Shown: positions 8,087 through 16,550, counted from the stretch's first letter. The stretch: DNA of 64,000 nt from Cellulomonas sp. Leaf395 (GCF_001424125.1 NZ_LMQI01000003.1:486928-550927), one strand, 5' to 3'. Numbers and translations are program-made. The notes: a model not told the origin generated them from the letters alone.

Positions 8087-9145
8087 TCAGCGCGGCTGGT
8101 GCTGGTCCGGGTCGACGGGCGGCGCGACCGGCCCCGTCGGCGGGTCGAACGGGAAGCCGGGACCGGCCACCAGCGGCTGCACCGTCGCCGGTCCGCGCCA
8201 CCGCCGGGTCCAGCGCACCGCGGCCACGACGAGCGCCGCGATGGCGCCGCCGAAGGCGAGCCAGGGGAGGAGCACCCCGAGGACGATGGCGATCCCCGAG
8301 GCGACCGCGACGACGGAGCTCCAGCCCGTCGCGAGTCCCTCGACGAACGACTGGGGGCCGGTCGGCGGCTCGACGGGCGCCGGCGGGGCGACGTAGGGCG
8401 GCAGGTCCGGGCCGACGATCGCGACGTGGATCGTGGACAGCGACACCTGCTCGGCGATCGCGGCGCGCTGCGACCGCAGCTGCTCCAGGCCGGCCTCGCG
8501 CTCGGTGAGGGCGTTCTCCGCGACGACGATCTCGTCGTGCGTCGTCGCGGTGGCCAGCAGGTTGGTCATGCGGTCGACGGAGAGCTCCATCGCGTGGATG
8601 CGGGCGTCCAGGTCCTGCGCGGCCCCGGTCACGTCCTTCTTGGTCAGGTTCACCGACTCCACCTCACCGAGCTCGCGCAGGGCGACCAGCGTCGGGGACA
8701 CCGCGGCTGCGGGGAGCCGGATGGTCAGGGTGGCGGTGCCGATCTCTGTGTCGGTGGCGGCCTTCTCGGCCCGGTCGTCGACGCGGCCGGCGGCGTCCTC
8801 GGTGAGCCGCACGATGGCGTCGGCGGCGACCCGCGGGTTCTCCACCGCCATCGCGACGTCCCCGGTCTGGATGACCTGACGGTTCGCGTCGACGGTGCTG
8901 GCCGCGGGTGCGACGGAGCCGTCCGCGTCCTGCGCGACGCCTGTGCCTGCGTCGGTGCCGCCCTCGTCGGCGCCGACGGCACCCTGGTCGGTGCCGCTCT
9001 CGTACTGGTCGGTGGCTGCGTCGCCACCGTCGGCGCCGGCACTGCAGCCGCCGAGGCCGGCGGCGAGGGCGATGACGCCGGCGACCACCAGGCGGGTGGT
9101 CCGGGCGCGGACGGTCGGGGCGGGGTGGCGCGTCGTCGGCTTCAT
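8087..9145 (-). CDS. DUF4349 lipoprotein
   Basis: 352 residues. The N-terminal lipoprotein signal ends ALAAGLGGC, followed by an Asp/Gly/Thr-rich spacer. The DUF4349 domain starts RQVIQTGDVAMAVENPRVA, continues with a long coiled region (LDARIHAMELSVDRMTNLL) and ends with a membrane span (WSSVVAVASGIAIVLGVLLPW) and a short Pro-rich cytoplasmic tail. Function is unknown. The ATG at 9145 is 7 nt after TACGGT, a leaderless arrangement. Gene end is convergent with the decarboxylase gene, 17 nt apart. Confidence 0.88.
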   Translation of the reverse strand: MKPTTRHPAPTVRARTTRLVVAGVIALAAGLGGCSAGADGGDAATDQYESGTDQGAVGADEGGTDAGTGVAQDADGSVAPAASTVDANRQVIQTGDVAMAVENPRVAADAIVRLTEDAAGRVDDRAEKAATDTEIGTATLTIRLPAAAVSPTLVALRELGEVESVNLTKKDVTGAAQDLDARIHAMELSVDRMTNLLATATTHDEIVVAENALTEREAGLEQLRSQRAAIAEQVSLSTIHVAIVGPDLPPYVAPPAPVEPPTGPQSFVEGLATGWSSVVAVASGIAIVLGVLLPWLAFGGAIAALVVAAVRWTRRWRGPATVQPLVAGPGFPFDPPTGPVAPPVDPDQHQPR

Positions 9146-9152
9146 GGCCGTG

Positions 9153-9158
9153 ACCGTA
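9153..9158 (-). promoter_or_regulatory. -10 hexamer TACGGT of the DUF4349 gene
   Basis: On the minus strand TACGGT is followed by 7 nt and then the ATG at 9145, with no Shine-Dalgarno. Confidence 0.45.
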
Positions 9159-9263
9159 GGGCTGCGGGGGATGCTGCGGGTTGCCTGTGACTCAACTGTG
9201 ACGGCATCGGCGTGGGCGGGACCGAATCGTGACCGTGCCGTCACCGGACCGCGTTCGCGCTGC

Positions 9264-10103
9264 TCAGAGGGCGTACGCCGTCGAGGTCCAGAGGTGGACG
9301 GACGCGTAGGCGCGCAGCGGGCGCCACCGTTCGGCCAGCCGGGTGACGTCCGCCGCGGACCCCGCACCGAGGGCCCGGCGCAGCACGAGGTCCCCGACGG
9401 GCATCGCGTCGCGGTCGCCGAGCACGCGCAGCGCGAGGTAGTCGGCGGTCCACGGACCGATCCCGGGGAGGGCGAGGAGATCCCTGCGGACGTCCGGTGA
9501 ACCGGGGGCGCCGAGGACCAGACCGTCGGCACAGGCGCGCGCGAGGGCGTGCAGGGTCCGGGCGCGGGAGTGGGTGATCCGAACGACGCTCTGCAGCTCC
9601 ACCGGGTCGACCGCCGCGAGCCGGTCCGGTGTCGGGTACATGGTCAGGCCGCCCGGTCCGGGGCTGCCGTAGGCGGCGGCCAGCCGACCCCCGAACGTCC
9701 GGGCCGCGGCGAGCGACACCTGCTGGCCGAGCACGGTCGTCACGGCGGCCTCGAAGCCGTCGGGGTGACCCAAGATCCGCAGCCGAGGGCGGGCCCGGAC
9801 GAGCGGCCCGAGGACGGCGTCTTCTCCGAAGGCGCCGAGCACCGTGTCGAGATCGTCGGCGAGGCCGAACCACGAGGAGGCCAGCGCCTCGAGCTCTGCC
9901 TCCGACCCGGCCGTGGAGCGCACCGAGATCCGGTCCGGACCGAGCGTCGCCTCCACGAGCGCCGGTCCGGCGCCGAGCCGCACGATCCGACGCACGACGC
10001 CGGCGTCCACGGTCTCGACCCCGGGAACCGCGTGGGCGGCCAGCGAGGCGAGCGCCGGGACAGCATCGAACGGCCGGTGCAGGACGAGGGCGGTGGCGCG
10101 CAC
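9264..10103 (-). CDS. alkA: DNA-3-methyladenine glycosylase II-like (HhH-GPD)
   Basis: Base-excision repair glycosylase for alkylated purines. The HhH-GPD domain shows the hairpin LLALPGIGPWTADYLALRVL and the catalytic Asp in AMPVGDLVL; upstream is VTTVLGQQVSLAAARTF. It corresponds to the glycosylase half of AlkA, without the Ada methyl-transfer domain. I chose the GTG at 10103 (279 residues) because TACCGT sits exactly 7 nt upstream; an ATG at 10145 would add 14 residues but has no better signal. Confidence 0.85.
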   Translation of the reverse strand: MRATALVLHRPFDAVPALASLAAHAVPGVETVDAGVVRRIVRLGAGPALVEATLGPDRISVRSTAGSEAELEALASSWFGLADDLDTVLGAFGEDAVLGPLVRARPRLRILGHPDGFEAAVTTVLGQQVSLAAARTFGGRLAAAYGSPGPGGLTMYPTPDRLAAVDPVELQSVVRITHSRARTLHALARACADGLVLGAPGSPDVRRDLLALPGIGPWTADYLALRVLGDRDAMPVGDLVLRRALGAGSAADVTRLAERWRPLRAYASVHLWTSTAYAL

Positions 10104-10110
10104 AGGTCCG

Positions 10111-10116
10111 ACGGTA
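10111..10116 (-). promoter_or_regulatory. -10 hexamer TACCGT of alkA
   Basis: Minus-strand TACCGT followed by 7 nt and GTG at 10103. This supports the shorter alkA start and a leaderless transcript. Confidence 0.45.
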
Positions 10117-10342
10117 GCGGCGTCACCTGCTGGACGCTTTACCAAGTCAATGTATTCACATGGAAAGGATGCGCCCAGCGCGTGGCAGTGCTAGAAAGGT
10201 TCCAGCTGATCGTTCCGGGAGCCCGGGCCGACCAGCCGGTCGCAAGATGGGCCATGCTGCCGAGGGTCACGGCGAGAGCCGGACCGCCCGTGAGGGTTCA
10301 GGGAGCGCGCCAAGCCTCGTGCCGGCGAGACGCCTCTCCGTG

Positions 10343-10375
10343 GCGCCCCGTCCCCGAGAACAGGGGACGGGGCGC
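10343..10375 (+). terminator. Perfect 13-bp stem-loop upstream of mscS
   Basis: Arms 10343-10355 and 10363-10375 are perfectly complementary around GAGAACA. No known gene ends just before it: alkA runs away from it and mscS starts 32 nt after it. It may terminate an unannotated short RNA or belong to the mscS promoter region. Confidence 0.5.
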
Positions 10376-10395
10376 ACCTGCGTCCGGGCACTGCC

Positions 10396-10401
10396 TACGC
10401 T
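10396..10401 (+). promoter_or_regulatory. -10 hexamer TACGCT of mscS
   Basis: TACGCT, then 6 nt, then GTG at 10408. Leaderless layout. Confidence 0.45.
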
Positions 10402-10407
10402 GAGGAC

Positions 10408-11727
10408 GTGCCCCCTCACCAGCTGCCCGGCGCCGTCGACGAGACCGCGGCGGGCGGAGTCCAGGGCTTCGTCGTCCCGACGGTCTCTCTCCTGGCCGCC
10501 ATCGTCGTCGCCTACCTCACCGCGACGCTCCTCGCCGTCCTGGTCCGGCGGCTCGCGCGCCGCTCGGCGGTCGCGGCGGACCTCACGCGGCGCTCGCGCA
10601 AGCCCATGCGGGCTGTCCTGCTCGTCGTCGCGGTCTGGATCGCGCTGCGCCTGAGCACCGACCCGGCGGACTGGACGCGGACCGCCGAGCACGTCCTGCT
10701 GATCGCCCTCATCGTCACCGTGGCCTGGCTGATCGGCAGCCTCGCGTTCGTGCTCGAGGACGCCGCCGTGCAGCGGTACCGGATCGACGTCGCCGACAAC
10801 CGGCACGCCCGCCGCGTCCGCACGCAGGTCCAGGTGCTGCGGCGCATCACGGTCGCGGTCCTCGTGCTCTGCGCGATCGCGGCGATCCTGCTGACGTTCC
10901 CGTCGGCCCGGGCGCTCGGCGCGAGCCTGCTGGCGTCCGCAGGCCTCATCTCGATCGTCGCCGGGCTGGCGGCGCAGAGCTCTCTGGCGAACGTGTTCGC
11001 CGGGGTCCAGCTGGCCTTCACCGACGCGATCCGGGTGGACGACGTGGTCGTCGTGGACGACCAGTGGGGACGCATCGAGGAGATCACGCTCACGTACGTC
11101 GTCGTGCACATCTGGGACGACCGCCGACTGATCCTGCCGTCCACCTACTTCACGACGACGCCGTTCGAGAACTGGACCCGCCGCGCGGCCGACCTGCTGG
11201 GCACCGTCGAGCTCGACGTCGACTGGGAGGTCCCGGTCGAGGCGATGCGCACGGAGCTGACACGGCTGCTCCAGAACACCGACCTGTGGGACCGCCGCGT
11301 CGGCATCCTCCAGGTCACGGACGCGGTCGGCGGCATGGTCCGCATCCGCGCGCTGGCCAGCGCCGTCGACGCTCCCACCCTGTTCGACCTGCGCTGCTAC
11401 GTGCGCGAGGAGCTGGTGGGCTGGCTCCAGCGGGAGGCGCCGCAGAGCCTGCCCAAGACCCGGTGGGAGGGCAGCATGCCCACGCTCACGCCGCCGTCGG
11501 GGCGCCGTGCCGCCCCTCCGGACTCCCCGACGTCAGTCCTGCCGGTGCCGCGTGCGTGGTCCCCGGACGACACGCACGTCCTGCCCGCCAGCGGGCAGGA
11601 CGCCCGCCTCTTCACCGGGAGCATCGACGCCCTGGAACGGTCCCGGCACTTCTCCGGGCCCGGGCAGGACGTCATCGACGAGCGTGAGCAGGCCGCGGAC
11701 GAGCACGGCGAGGGGCAGCGGCCCTGA
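10408..11727 (+). CDS. mscS: MscS-family mechanosensitive channel
   Basis: 439 residues. Several N-terminal membrane spans lead to the pore helix region LLASAGLISIVAGLAAQSSLANVFAGVQLAFTDA; the Ala/Gly-packed helix followed by SLANVFAG is the MscS hallmark. A beta domain follows with RVDDVVVVDDQWGRIEEI, HIWDDRRLILPSTYF and PFENWTR, then a cytoplasmic alpha/beta domain and a roughly 90-residue low-complexity C-terminus. It probably relieves turgor on hypo-osmotic shock. Start GTG is placed by the TACGCT hexamer. Confidence 0.9.
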   Translation: MPPHQLPGAVDETAAGGVQGFVVPTVSLLAAIVVAYLTATLLAVLVRRLARRSAVAADLTRRSRKPMRAVLLVVAVWIALRLSTDPADWTRTAEHVLLIALIVTVAWLIGSLAFVLEDAAVQRYRIDVADNRHARRVRTQVQVLRRITVAVLVLCAIAAILLTFPSARALGASLLASAGLISIVAGLAAQSSLANVFAGVQLAFTDAIRVDDVVVVDDQWGRIEEITLTYVVVHIWDDRRLILPSTYFTTTPFENWTRRAADLLGTVELDVDWEVPVEAMRTELTRLLQNTDLWDRRVGILQVTDAVGGMVRIRALASAVDAPTLFDLRCYVREELVGWLQREAPQSLPKTRWEGSMPTLTPPSGRRAAPPDSPTSVLPVPRAWSPDDTHVLPASGQDARLFTGSIDALERSRHFSGPGQDVIDEREQAADEHGEGQRP

Positions 11728-11754
11728 TCCAGCCGGTCACGCCGGAGCTGCTTC

Positions 11755-12339
11755 GTGGACCGGCTCGTGCAGCTCGTCGCCACCCGTGACGGGAGGGTGC
11801 GCGTCATCGTCGACGGCGCACCGTCGACGCGGCCCGACGCCCTCGCCGACGCTCTCGTCGACCCGTTGCGGGCGCTCGGTCGGCCTGTGGTCAGGGTGCA
11901 CGCCCACGACTTCCTGCGCCCTGCCTCCGTGCGGTTCGAGCACGGGCGGCACGATCCCGACGCCTACCTGGAGGACCGGCTGGACGCGGGTGCGCTCGCG
12001 CGTGAGGTGCTCGACCCGTTCGCCGCGCAGGGCCGCTTCCTGCCGACGTTGTGGGACGCCGCCGCCGACCGGTCGACCCGGGCAGGGTTCGTGGACGCAC
12101 CGCAGCGAGCCGTCCTGGTGCTCGACGGGAGCCTCCTGCTCGGACGGTGGCTGGACGCCGAGCTCACCGTGCACCTGACGGTCCGGCCGGCGACCCTCAC
12201 GCGCCGGACACCGGCGGAGGACCGCTGGACGCTCCCGGCGTTCTCGCGCTACGACGAGGAGACGGAGCCGACGCAGCTGGCTGACGCCGTCGTCCACGTG
12301 GACGACCCCCGCCACCCCGCCCTGGACGTCCGCGGGTGA
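11755..12339 (+). CDS. Uridine kinase-like protein with degenerate P-loop
   Basis: 194 residues resembling the actinobacterial uridine kinase-like family. It keeps the strand RVIVDGAPSTRPDALADAL where active members carry a GxxGxGK[ST] P-loop, then VVRVHAHDFLRPASVRFEHG and LDGSLLLG. The Gly-Lys-Ser/Thr of Walker A is replaced by STRP, so ATP-dependent kinase activity is doubtful. GTG start with GGAG upstream, 27 nt after the mscS stop on the same strand. Confidence 0.65.
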   Translation: MDRLVQLVATRDGRVRVIVDGAPSTRPDALADALVDPLRALGRPVVRVHAHDFLRPASVRFEHGRHDPDAYLEDRLDAGALAREVLDPFAAQGRFLPTLWDAAADRSTRAGFVDAPQRAVLVLDGSLLLGRWLDAELTVHLTVRPATLTRRTPAEDRWTLPAFSRYDEETEPTQLADAVVHVDDPRHPALDVRG

Positions 12340-12391
12340 GCCGGTGATGACACCCATGGCGGGTTCGATTGTGATCGTCTGGTCGGCGCCG

Positions 12392-13345
12392 TCACGTCGT
12401 GACGGCCGCCGTGACCCGGTCCGCCAGGCGGTGCATGGCGTCGGCCAGCTCGGGTGGTCCGACCACACGGAGGGGCACGCCGAACATCGCGAACCTCGAG
12501 GCGACGCCGTCCCAGGACCAGGCGCTCAGGACGGCGCGGCAGCGGTCGTCGCCGAGAGGCTCGACGAGGGCGTCCCGGCCGGCCCACCGAGCGACCTCGG
12601 ACGCAGCCATGTCCACATCGGCCTCGCCGCGGCAGGGCCACGGGTCGACGCTGCTGAACTGCGCGGCGACGTAGGCGGCGACGTCGGTCGCGGGCAGCGG
12701 GCGCGGTGCGAACCGCGGACCTGACCCGGTCTTCGGGGTCATCCGGTCGACGCGGTAGGTGCGCCAGTCTTCGCGGTCGAGGTCGTAGCCGACCAGGTAC
12801 CAGCGGCCACCCCAGGTGACCAGGTGGTGGGCCTCGGCACGCCGGGGGAGCCGGGTGTCGCTGCCGCCCTCGTAGTCGAACCGGAGCACCTCGCGTGCAC
12901 GCACAGCCGTGCCCACCGTCAGCAGCACCTGCTGGTCGACCTGCGGGCGGTTGCCGCCGCGCGTGACGGCGGTGACCTGGAGCGCGTCGGCTGCGGCGCG
13001 CAGCCGGGCGGGCATGACCTGGCGGAGCGTCGCGAGCGCCCGCACGGCGGCCTCGTCGACCCCGGCCACGCCGGTGGACGCGGTCTGCAGGGCGACGACG
13101 AGGGCGACCGCCTGCTCGTCGTCGAGCAGGAGCGGCGGCATCTGGGTGCCGGCGTCGAGCCGGTACCCGCCGTCGGGTCCCTTGCTCGCGTGCACGGGGT
13201 AGCCGAGCTCGCGCAGGCGGTCGACGTCGCGGCGGACGGTCCGCGGGCTCACGCCGAGCCGGTCCGCGAGCGCCTCGCCCGGCCAGTCGCGGCGAGCCTG
13301 CAGCAGCGACAGGAGTGCCAGGAGGCGCGACGACGGCGTGGACAT
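12392..13345 (-). CDS. WYL-domain transcriptional regulator (YafY/DeoR type)
   Basis: 317 residues. N-terminal winged HTH: LADRLGVSPRTVRRDVDRLRELGYPV (about 25-50), then GPDGGYRLDAG and a WYL domain with HHLVTWGGRWYLVGYDLDREDWRTYRVDRM, and a C-terminal WCX-like extension. It is divergent from the ABC exporter genes, and a 23-bp palindrome lies between the two starts, so local control of the exporter plus autoregulation is likely. CATGCT plus 6 nt precedes the ATG. Confidence 0.9.
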   Translation of the reverse strand: MSTPSSRLLALLSLLQARRDWPGEALADRLGVSPRTVRRDVDRLRELGYPVHASKGPDGGYRLDAGTQMPPLLLDDEQAVALVVALQTASTGVAGVDEAAVRALATLRQVMPARLRAAADALQVTAVTRGGNRPQVDQQVLLTVGTAVRAREVLRFDYEGGSDTRLPRRAEAHHLVTWGGRWYLVGYDLDREDWRTYRVDRMTPKTGSGPRFAPRPLPATDVAAYVAAQFSSVDPWPCRGEADVDMAASEVARWAGRDALVEPLGDDRCRAVLSAWSWDGVASRFAMFGVPLRVVGPPELADAMHRLADRVTAAVTT

Positions 13346-13365
13346 GTGCTCAGCATGCCACGAAG

Positions 13366-13388
13366 TAGCGGACAGGAACTGACCGCTA
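13366..13388. promoter_or_regulatory. Palindromic operator candidate between WYL regulator and ABC exporter
   Basis: TAGCGGACAG (13366-13375), spacer GAA, CTGACCGCTA (13379-13388). The arms match at 9 of 10 positions. It lies 20 nt upstream of the regulator ATG and 43 nt upstream of the exporter ATG, positioned to affect both promoters. The regulator of the adjacent gene is the obvious binding protein, by inference. Confidence 0.65.
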
Positions 13389-13431
13389 TACCCGAGAGGC
13401 TTGCGCTGTACCCACTCGACGAGGGAGAGCC

Positions 13432-14427
13432 ATGATCCAGACCCGAGGACTCACCAAGGACTTCGTGGTGAGCAGTACCGAGACCGTGCACGCCGTGCGG
13501 GGGATCGACCTCGACATCGCCCCCGGCGAGCTCGTCGCGGTGCTCGGCCCGAACGGCGCCGGCAAGTCGACCACGATGCGCATGCTGACCACCCTGATCC
13601 GACCGACGTCCGGCACCGCGACGGTCGCCGGCGTCGACGTCGTCGCGGAACCGGCCACCGTGCGTCGGCACATCGGCTACGTCGGGCAGGGCAACGGAGC
13701 CGGGCACCAGCAGCGCGCGGCCGACGAGCTGACGATGCAGGGCCAGGTCTACGGGCTGGACAGGACGGCGGCACGGCTGCGCACGGCCGAGCTGCTGGAC
13801 GCGCTCGACCTGGCCGCGCTGGCCAAGCGCAAGGTGTCGGACCTGTCCGGCGGCCAACGGCGGCGGCTCGACGTCGCGCTGGGCCTCGTGCACGCGCCAC
13901 GCCTGCTGTTCCTGGACGAGCCGACCACCGGGCTCGACCCGCACAACCGGGCCAACCTCTGGGAGCACATCTCCCGGCTGCGCGCCGAGCACGAGATGAC
14001 GATCGTGCTCACCACGCACTACCTCGACGAGGCCGACACGATGGCCGAGCGTGTCGTGGTGGTCGACCACGGGCAGGTCATCGCCGACGACACCGCGGAC
14101 GGGCTCAAGCGCACGCTCGCCGGCGACAGGGTGGTGCTCACGGTCGCGGTGGGCGGGACGGCGGCGCGGGTGGCGTCGATCGTCGAGGCTCTGCCCGGTG
14201 CCCGGGACGTGACCGTCGCAGGCGACCGGGTGGAGGCGCGGGTGCCCGACGCCGGAGCGGCCGTGCCCGCGCTGGTCCTCGCCGCGTCCGGCGCCGGAGC
14301 GCCCTTGCTCGAGGCGCTCGCCGTGCGACCCACGCTCGACGACGTCTTCCTGGCCCTCACCGGCCGCAGCCTGCGCGACGAGGGATCGCGCGCCACCGAT
14401 TCAGCCACCGAGGAGGCCGCAGCATGA
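13432..14427 (+). CDS. ABC exporter ATP-binding protein (DrrA-like)
   Basis: 331 residues. Walker A GPNGAGKST, signature LSGGQRRRLDVALGL, Walker B RLLFLDEPTTGLD and the switch His in TTHYLDEADTM. The DrrA-type C-terminal domain ends with PTLDDVFLALTG. It powers the permease encoded next (4-nt ATGA overlap), together resembling daunorubicin-resistance type exporters. GAGGGAGAG precedes the ATG at 13432. The transported compound is unknown. Confidence 0.93.
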   Translation: MIQTRGLTKDFVVSSTETVHAVRGIDLDIAPGELVAVLGPNGAGKSTTMRMLTTLIRPTSGTATVAGVDVVAEPATVRRHIGYVGQGNGAGHQQRAADELTMQGQVYGLDRTAARLRTAELLDALDLAALAKRKVSDLSGGQRRRLDVALGLVHAPRLLFLDEPTTGLDPHNRANLWEHISRLRAEHEMTIVLTTHYLDEADTMAERVVVVDHGQVIADDTADGLKRTLAGDRVVLTVAVGGTAARVASIVEALPGARDVTVAGDRVEARVPDAGAAVPALVLAASGAGAPLLEALAVRPTLDDVFLALTGRSLRDEGSRATDSATEEAAA

Positions 14428-15242
14428 GCACCGCCACCGTCGACGCCCCGACCCGCACGCTGACCCCCGTCCGCCGGTCCTGGATCTCGGACGTCCGCCT
14501 CGTCATGACCCGCGAGCTGCGGCCCGTGGCCCGGGAGCCGTTCTCCGTCGTGTTCGGACTGATCCAGCCGCTCGTGTTCCTCGGCCTGTTCGGACCGTTG
14601 CTGGTCGGCTCGGTCGGGGAGTCCGGGGGCCTGAGCTCCGCGGACGTGTGGCAGTGGTTCGTCCCGTCGATCCTGGTGATGACGACCCTCTTCGGCACGT
14701 CCACCACCGGGTCCAACCTCCAGTTCGAGATGCAGACCGGGGCGCACGAGCGCCTGCTGGTGACGCCTCTGTCGCGGTCGTCGCAGCTGGTCGGGCGCTC
14801 GCTGAAGGAGATGGTGCCGCTGGTCGCGCAGGCGATCATCCTCGTCCTGGTGATGCTGCCGTTCGGCTTCCGGGTCGACCCCGTCGGGGCACCGATCGGC
14901 CTGGCGATGCTCGCGGTGCTGGGTGTCGGGCTGGGGTCGCTGAGCTACGCGCTGGCGATCGCGGTCCGCAAGCAGGAGTGGATGTTCTGGGTCGTGCAGC
15001 AGACCGTGCTGTTCCCCCTGCTGATCCTGTCCGGGATGCTCCTGCCGCTGGAGACCGGGCCGCAGTGGATGAAGGTCGCCTCGGCGTTCGACCCGCTGCG
15101 GTGGGTGGTCGAGGCCGAGCGAGCGCTGTTCGCCGGCGACCTGACCAGCAGCGCCGTGGCGGCGGGCTGGCTCGCGGCGATCCTCACCGCCGTCGTCGGG
15201 CTGACCGTCGGGGTGCGGACCCTGCTGCGCAGCACCGACTGA
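14424..15242 (+). CDS. ABC-2 type permease (DrrB-like)
   Basis: 272 residues with six predicted spans. It opens with RLVMTRELRPVAREPFSVVFGLIQPLVFLGLFGP, typical of ABC-2 drug exporters, and contains TGAHERLLVTPLSRSSQLVGRSLKE, the cytoplasmic coupling segment. The family span with SGMLLPLETGPQWM follows. It starts inside the ATPase stop codon, and the pair should form a 2+2 exporter. Confidence 0.92.
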   Translation: MSTATVDAPTRTLTPVRRSWISDVRLVMTRELRPVAREPFSVVFGLIQPLVFLGLFGPLLVGSVGESGGLSSADVWQWFVPSILVMTTLFGTSTTGSNLQFEMQTGAHERLLVTPLSRSSQLVGRSLKEMVPLVAQAIILVLVMLPFGFRVDPVGAPIGLAMLAVLGVGLGSLSYALAIAVRKQEWMFWVVQQTVLFPLLILSGMLLPLETGPQWMKVASAFDPLRWVVEAERALFAGDLTSSAVAAGWLAAILTAVVGLTVGVRTLLRSTD

Positions 15243-15253
15243 GCTCGCACCTC

Positions 15254-15310
15254 ACATCGCCCGTCCGGGGCGCGTCTTCTCCTCGAGGGCGCGCGACGGG
15301 CGGGCGATGT
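15254..15310 (+). terminator. Imperfect inverted repeat after the ABC exporter genes
   Basis: ACATCGCCC (15254-15262) and GGGCGATGT (15302-15310) are perfectly complementary, with further G/C pairing possible inside. It begins 11 nt after the permease stop. The right arm covers the ATG at 15307, which argues against that codon as the ogt start. Confidence 0.4.
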
Positions 15311-15327
15311 CAGTGGGTGGGGGAATG

Positions 15328-15876
15328 ATGACGACCATGACCGTCCAGGATCTCGGGCTTCTCGAGGACGTGCGTGTGGTGCACACGGTGGTTCCGTCGC
15401 CGCTCGGCCCCATCACGCTGGTCGCCCACGACGGAGCGCTGTCCGCGCTGCTCCTCCCGAGCTCGAAGTACGAGGCCGTGCAGGGACCGTTCGGGGAGCG
15501 TGCCGACGACGAGTTCGACGAGGTGCAGACGCAGCTCGACGAGTACTTCGCCGGGACACGCACCGAGTTCGACCTCCCGCTGCACCTCGTCGGGACCGCG
15601 TTCCAGGTCCGCGTGTGGGAGGGGCTGCAGCGCATCCCGTTCGGGCAGACGCGGTCCTACGGCGATCTCGCCGCGGAGATCGGGCTCGATCCGCGGACGT
15701 CGTCACGGGCCGTCGGGGCAGCCAACGGGCGCAACCGGATCGCGATCGTCGTGCCGTGCCACCGGGTGATCGGGGCGGACGGGTCGCTGACCGGGTTCGC
15801 CGCCGGGCTCGACCGCAAGCGTTTCCTGCTCGGGCACGAGGCGAAGGGCCGGCCGCGCGAGCACCTGCTGTTCTGA
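15328..15876 (+). CDS. ogt: Methylated-DNA--protein-cysteine methyltransferase
   Basis: Suicide repair protein for O6-alkylguanine. The active site is IVVPCHRVIGADGSLTGFAAGLDRKRFLL and the DNA-binding helix region is GTAFQVRVWEGLQRIPFGQTRSYGDLA. About 182 residues. In-frame ATGs lie at 15307, 15325, 15328 and 15337; I chose 15328 because the GGTGGGGG stretch then sits about 5 nt upstream. The start is uncertain by up to 7 codons. Confidence 0.92.
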   Translation: MTTMTVQDLGLLEDVRVVHTVVPSPLGPITLVAHDGALSALLLPSSKYEAVQGPFGERADDEFDEVQTQLDEYFAGTRTEFDLPLHLVGTAFQVRVWEGLQRIPFGQTRSYGDLAAEIGLDPRTSSRAVGAANGRNRIAIVVPCHRVIGADGSLTGFAAGLDRKRFLLGHEAKGRPREHLLF

Positions 15877-15911
15877 CCCCGGGCGGTGACGCGGTGCTCT
15901 GTGCGCAGGCG

Positions 15912-16283
15912 TCACGTGGCCCGGTGCAGGTCCGGGCGCTGCGAGGGTCGACCGGGCAGCTCAGGGGAGAGCCGCCGGAAGCCCTCGCGCAGCCGGACCG
16001 CGCCGGGCTCGACCGCGATCACGTCCTGCCAGCGCACCAGGAACGTCCCACGGTGGCGCCACCGGAGCCACCGCGCCAGCAGGGCAGGGGAGCGCACCTC
16101 GGTCCGCTCGTAGCCCAGGAAGGACGTGCCGGTCCGTGGGCTGACCAGCAGCTCGTGCAAGCGCGGTGCGGCCAGCGTCCCGTCCGGCGGACCGTCGAGC
16201 ACGAACCGGACGTCCACCACGAAGCCCAGCGGCTCGTCGGCGGGTCCGCGCACCGGGGCGTCGAGCAGGTCACCCAGGATCAT
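15912..16283 (-). CDS. PRC-barrel-like hypothetical protein
   Basis: 123 residues. The opening ILGDLLDAPVRGPADEPLGFVVDVRFVLDG and the later FLVRWQDVIAVEPGAVRLREGF resemble two halves of a PRC-barrel fold, used in RNA-processing and photosynthetic proteins for protein-protein contact. No catalytic residues are evident. GGGAGGT lies 4 nt before the ATG. It follows a small lipoprotein gene on the same strand, 57 nt away. Confidence 0.6.
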   Translation of the reverse strand: MILGDLLDAPVRGPADEPLGFVVDVRFVLDGPPDGTLAAPRLHELLVSPRTGTSFLGYERTEVRSPALLARWLRWRHRGTFLVRWQDVIAVEPGAVRLREGFRRLSPELPGRPSQRPDLHRAT

Positions 16284-16340
16284 GGCGACCTCCCGGCAGC
16301 CGTCCGATCACGTGGTCCCGGACCCAGCGCTCGGTCCAGG

Positions 16341-16550
16341 TCACGTGACCGCCGCGCTGGTCCCGTCGTCGCCCAGGAGCTCCGTGGCCAGCGTGGCGGT
16401 GCCGACCGCCGACGAGGCCTGCTCGAGCGGGGCGGTGAGCGCCCGCGCCTCGTCGACGGTCGTGGCGGGCGAGCCGACGGCGCACCCGGCCGCAACCGCG
16501 ACCGCGGCCACACCGGCGACACGCCCCAGCAGCACGCGTATGACCCGCAT
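16341..16550 (-). CDS. Small predicted lipoprotein
   Basis: 69 residues starting MRVIRVLLGRVAGVAAVAVAAGC, a compact lipoprotein signal with a good lipobox (AAGC). The mature part is about 46 residues, Ala/Thr-rich and helical (VDEARALTAPLEQASSAVGT), without known domain. CACGAT plus 6 nt before the ATG is a near-match to a leaderless promoter. It is small, but the signal sequence makes it credible. Confidence 0.55.
   Translation of the reverse strand: MRVIRVLLGRVAGVAAVAVAAGCAVGSPATTVDEARALTAPLEQASSAVGTATLATELLGDDGTSAAVT

Larger units (their letters stand above)
10104..10407. other. Intergenic region between alkA and mscS, holding a strong hairpin
   Basis: About 300 nt with no convincing ORF. 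The alkA-proximal 60 nt are AT-rich for this genome. The rest contains a 13-bp perfect stem-loop near the mscS start. No tRNA cloverleaf or riboswitch core could be recognised by eye. Confidence 0.6.

Noticed and set aside
15307..15327. ATG 15307 as the ogt start
   Set aside because: It lies in the right arm of an inverted repeat and has no ribosome site; 15328 is better placed after GGTGGGGG.
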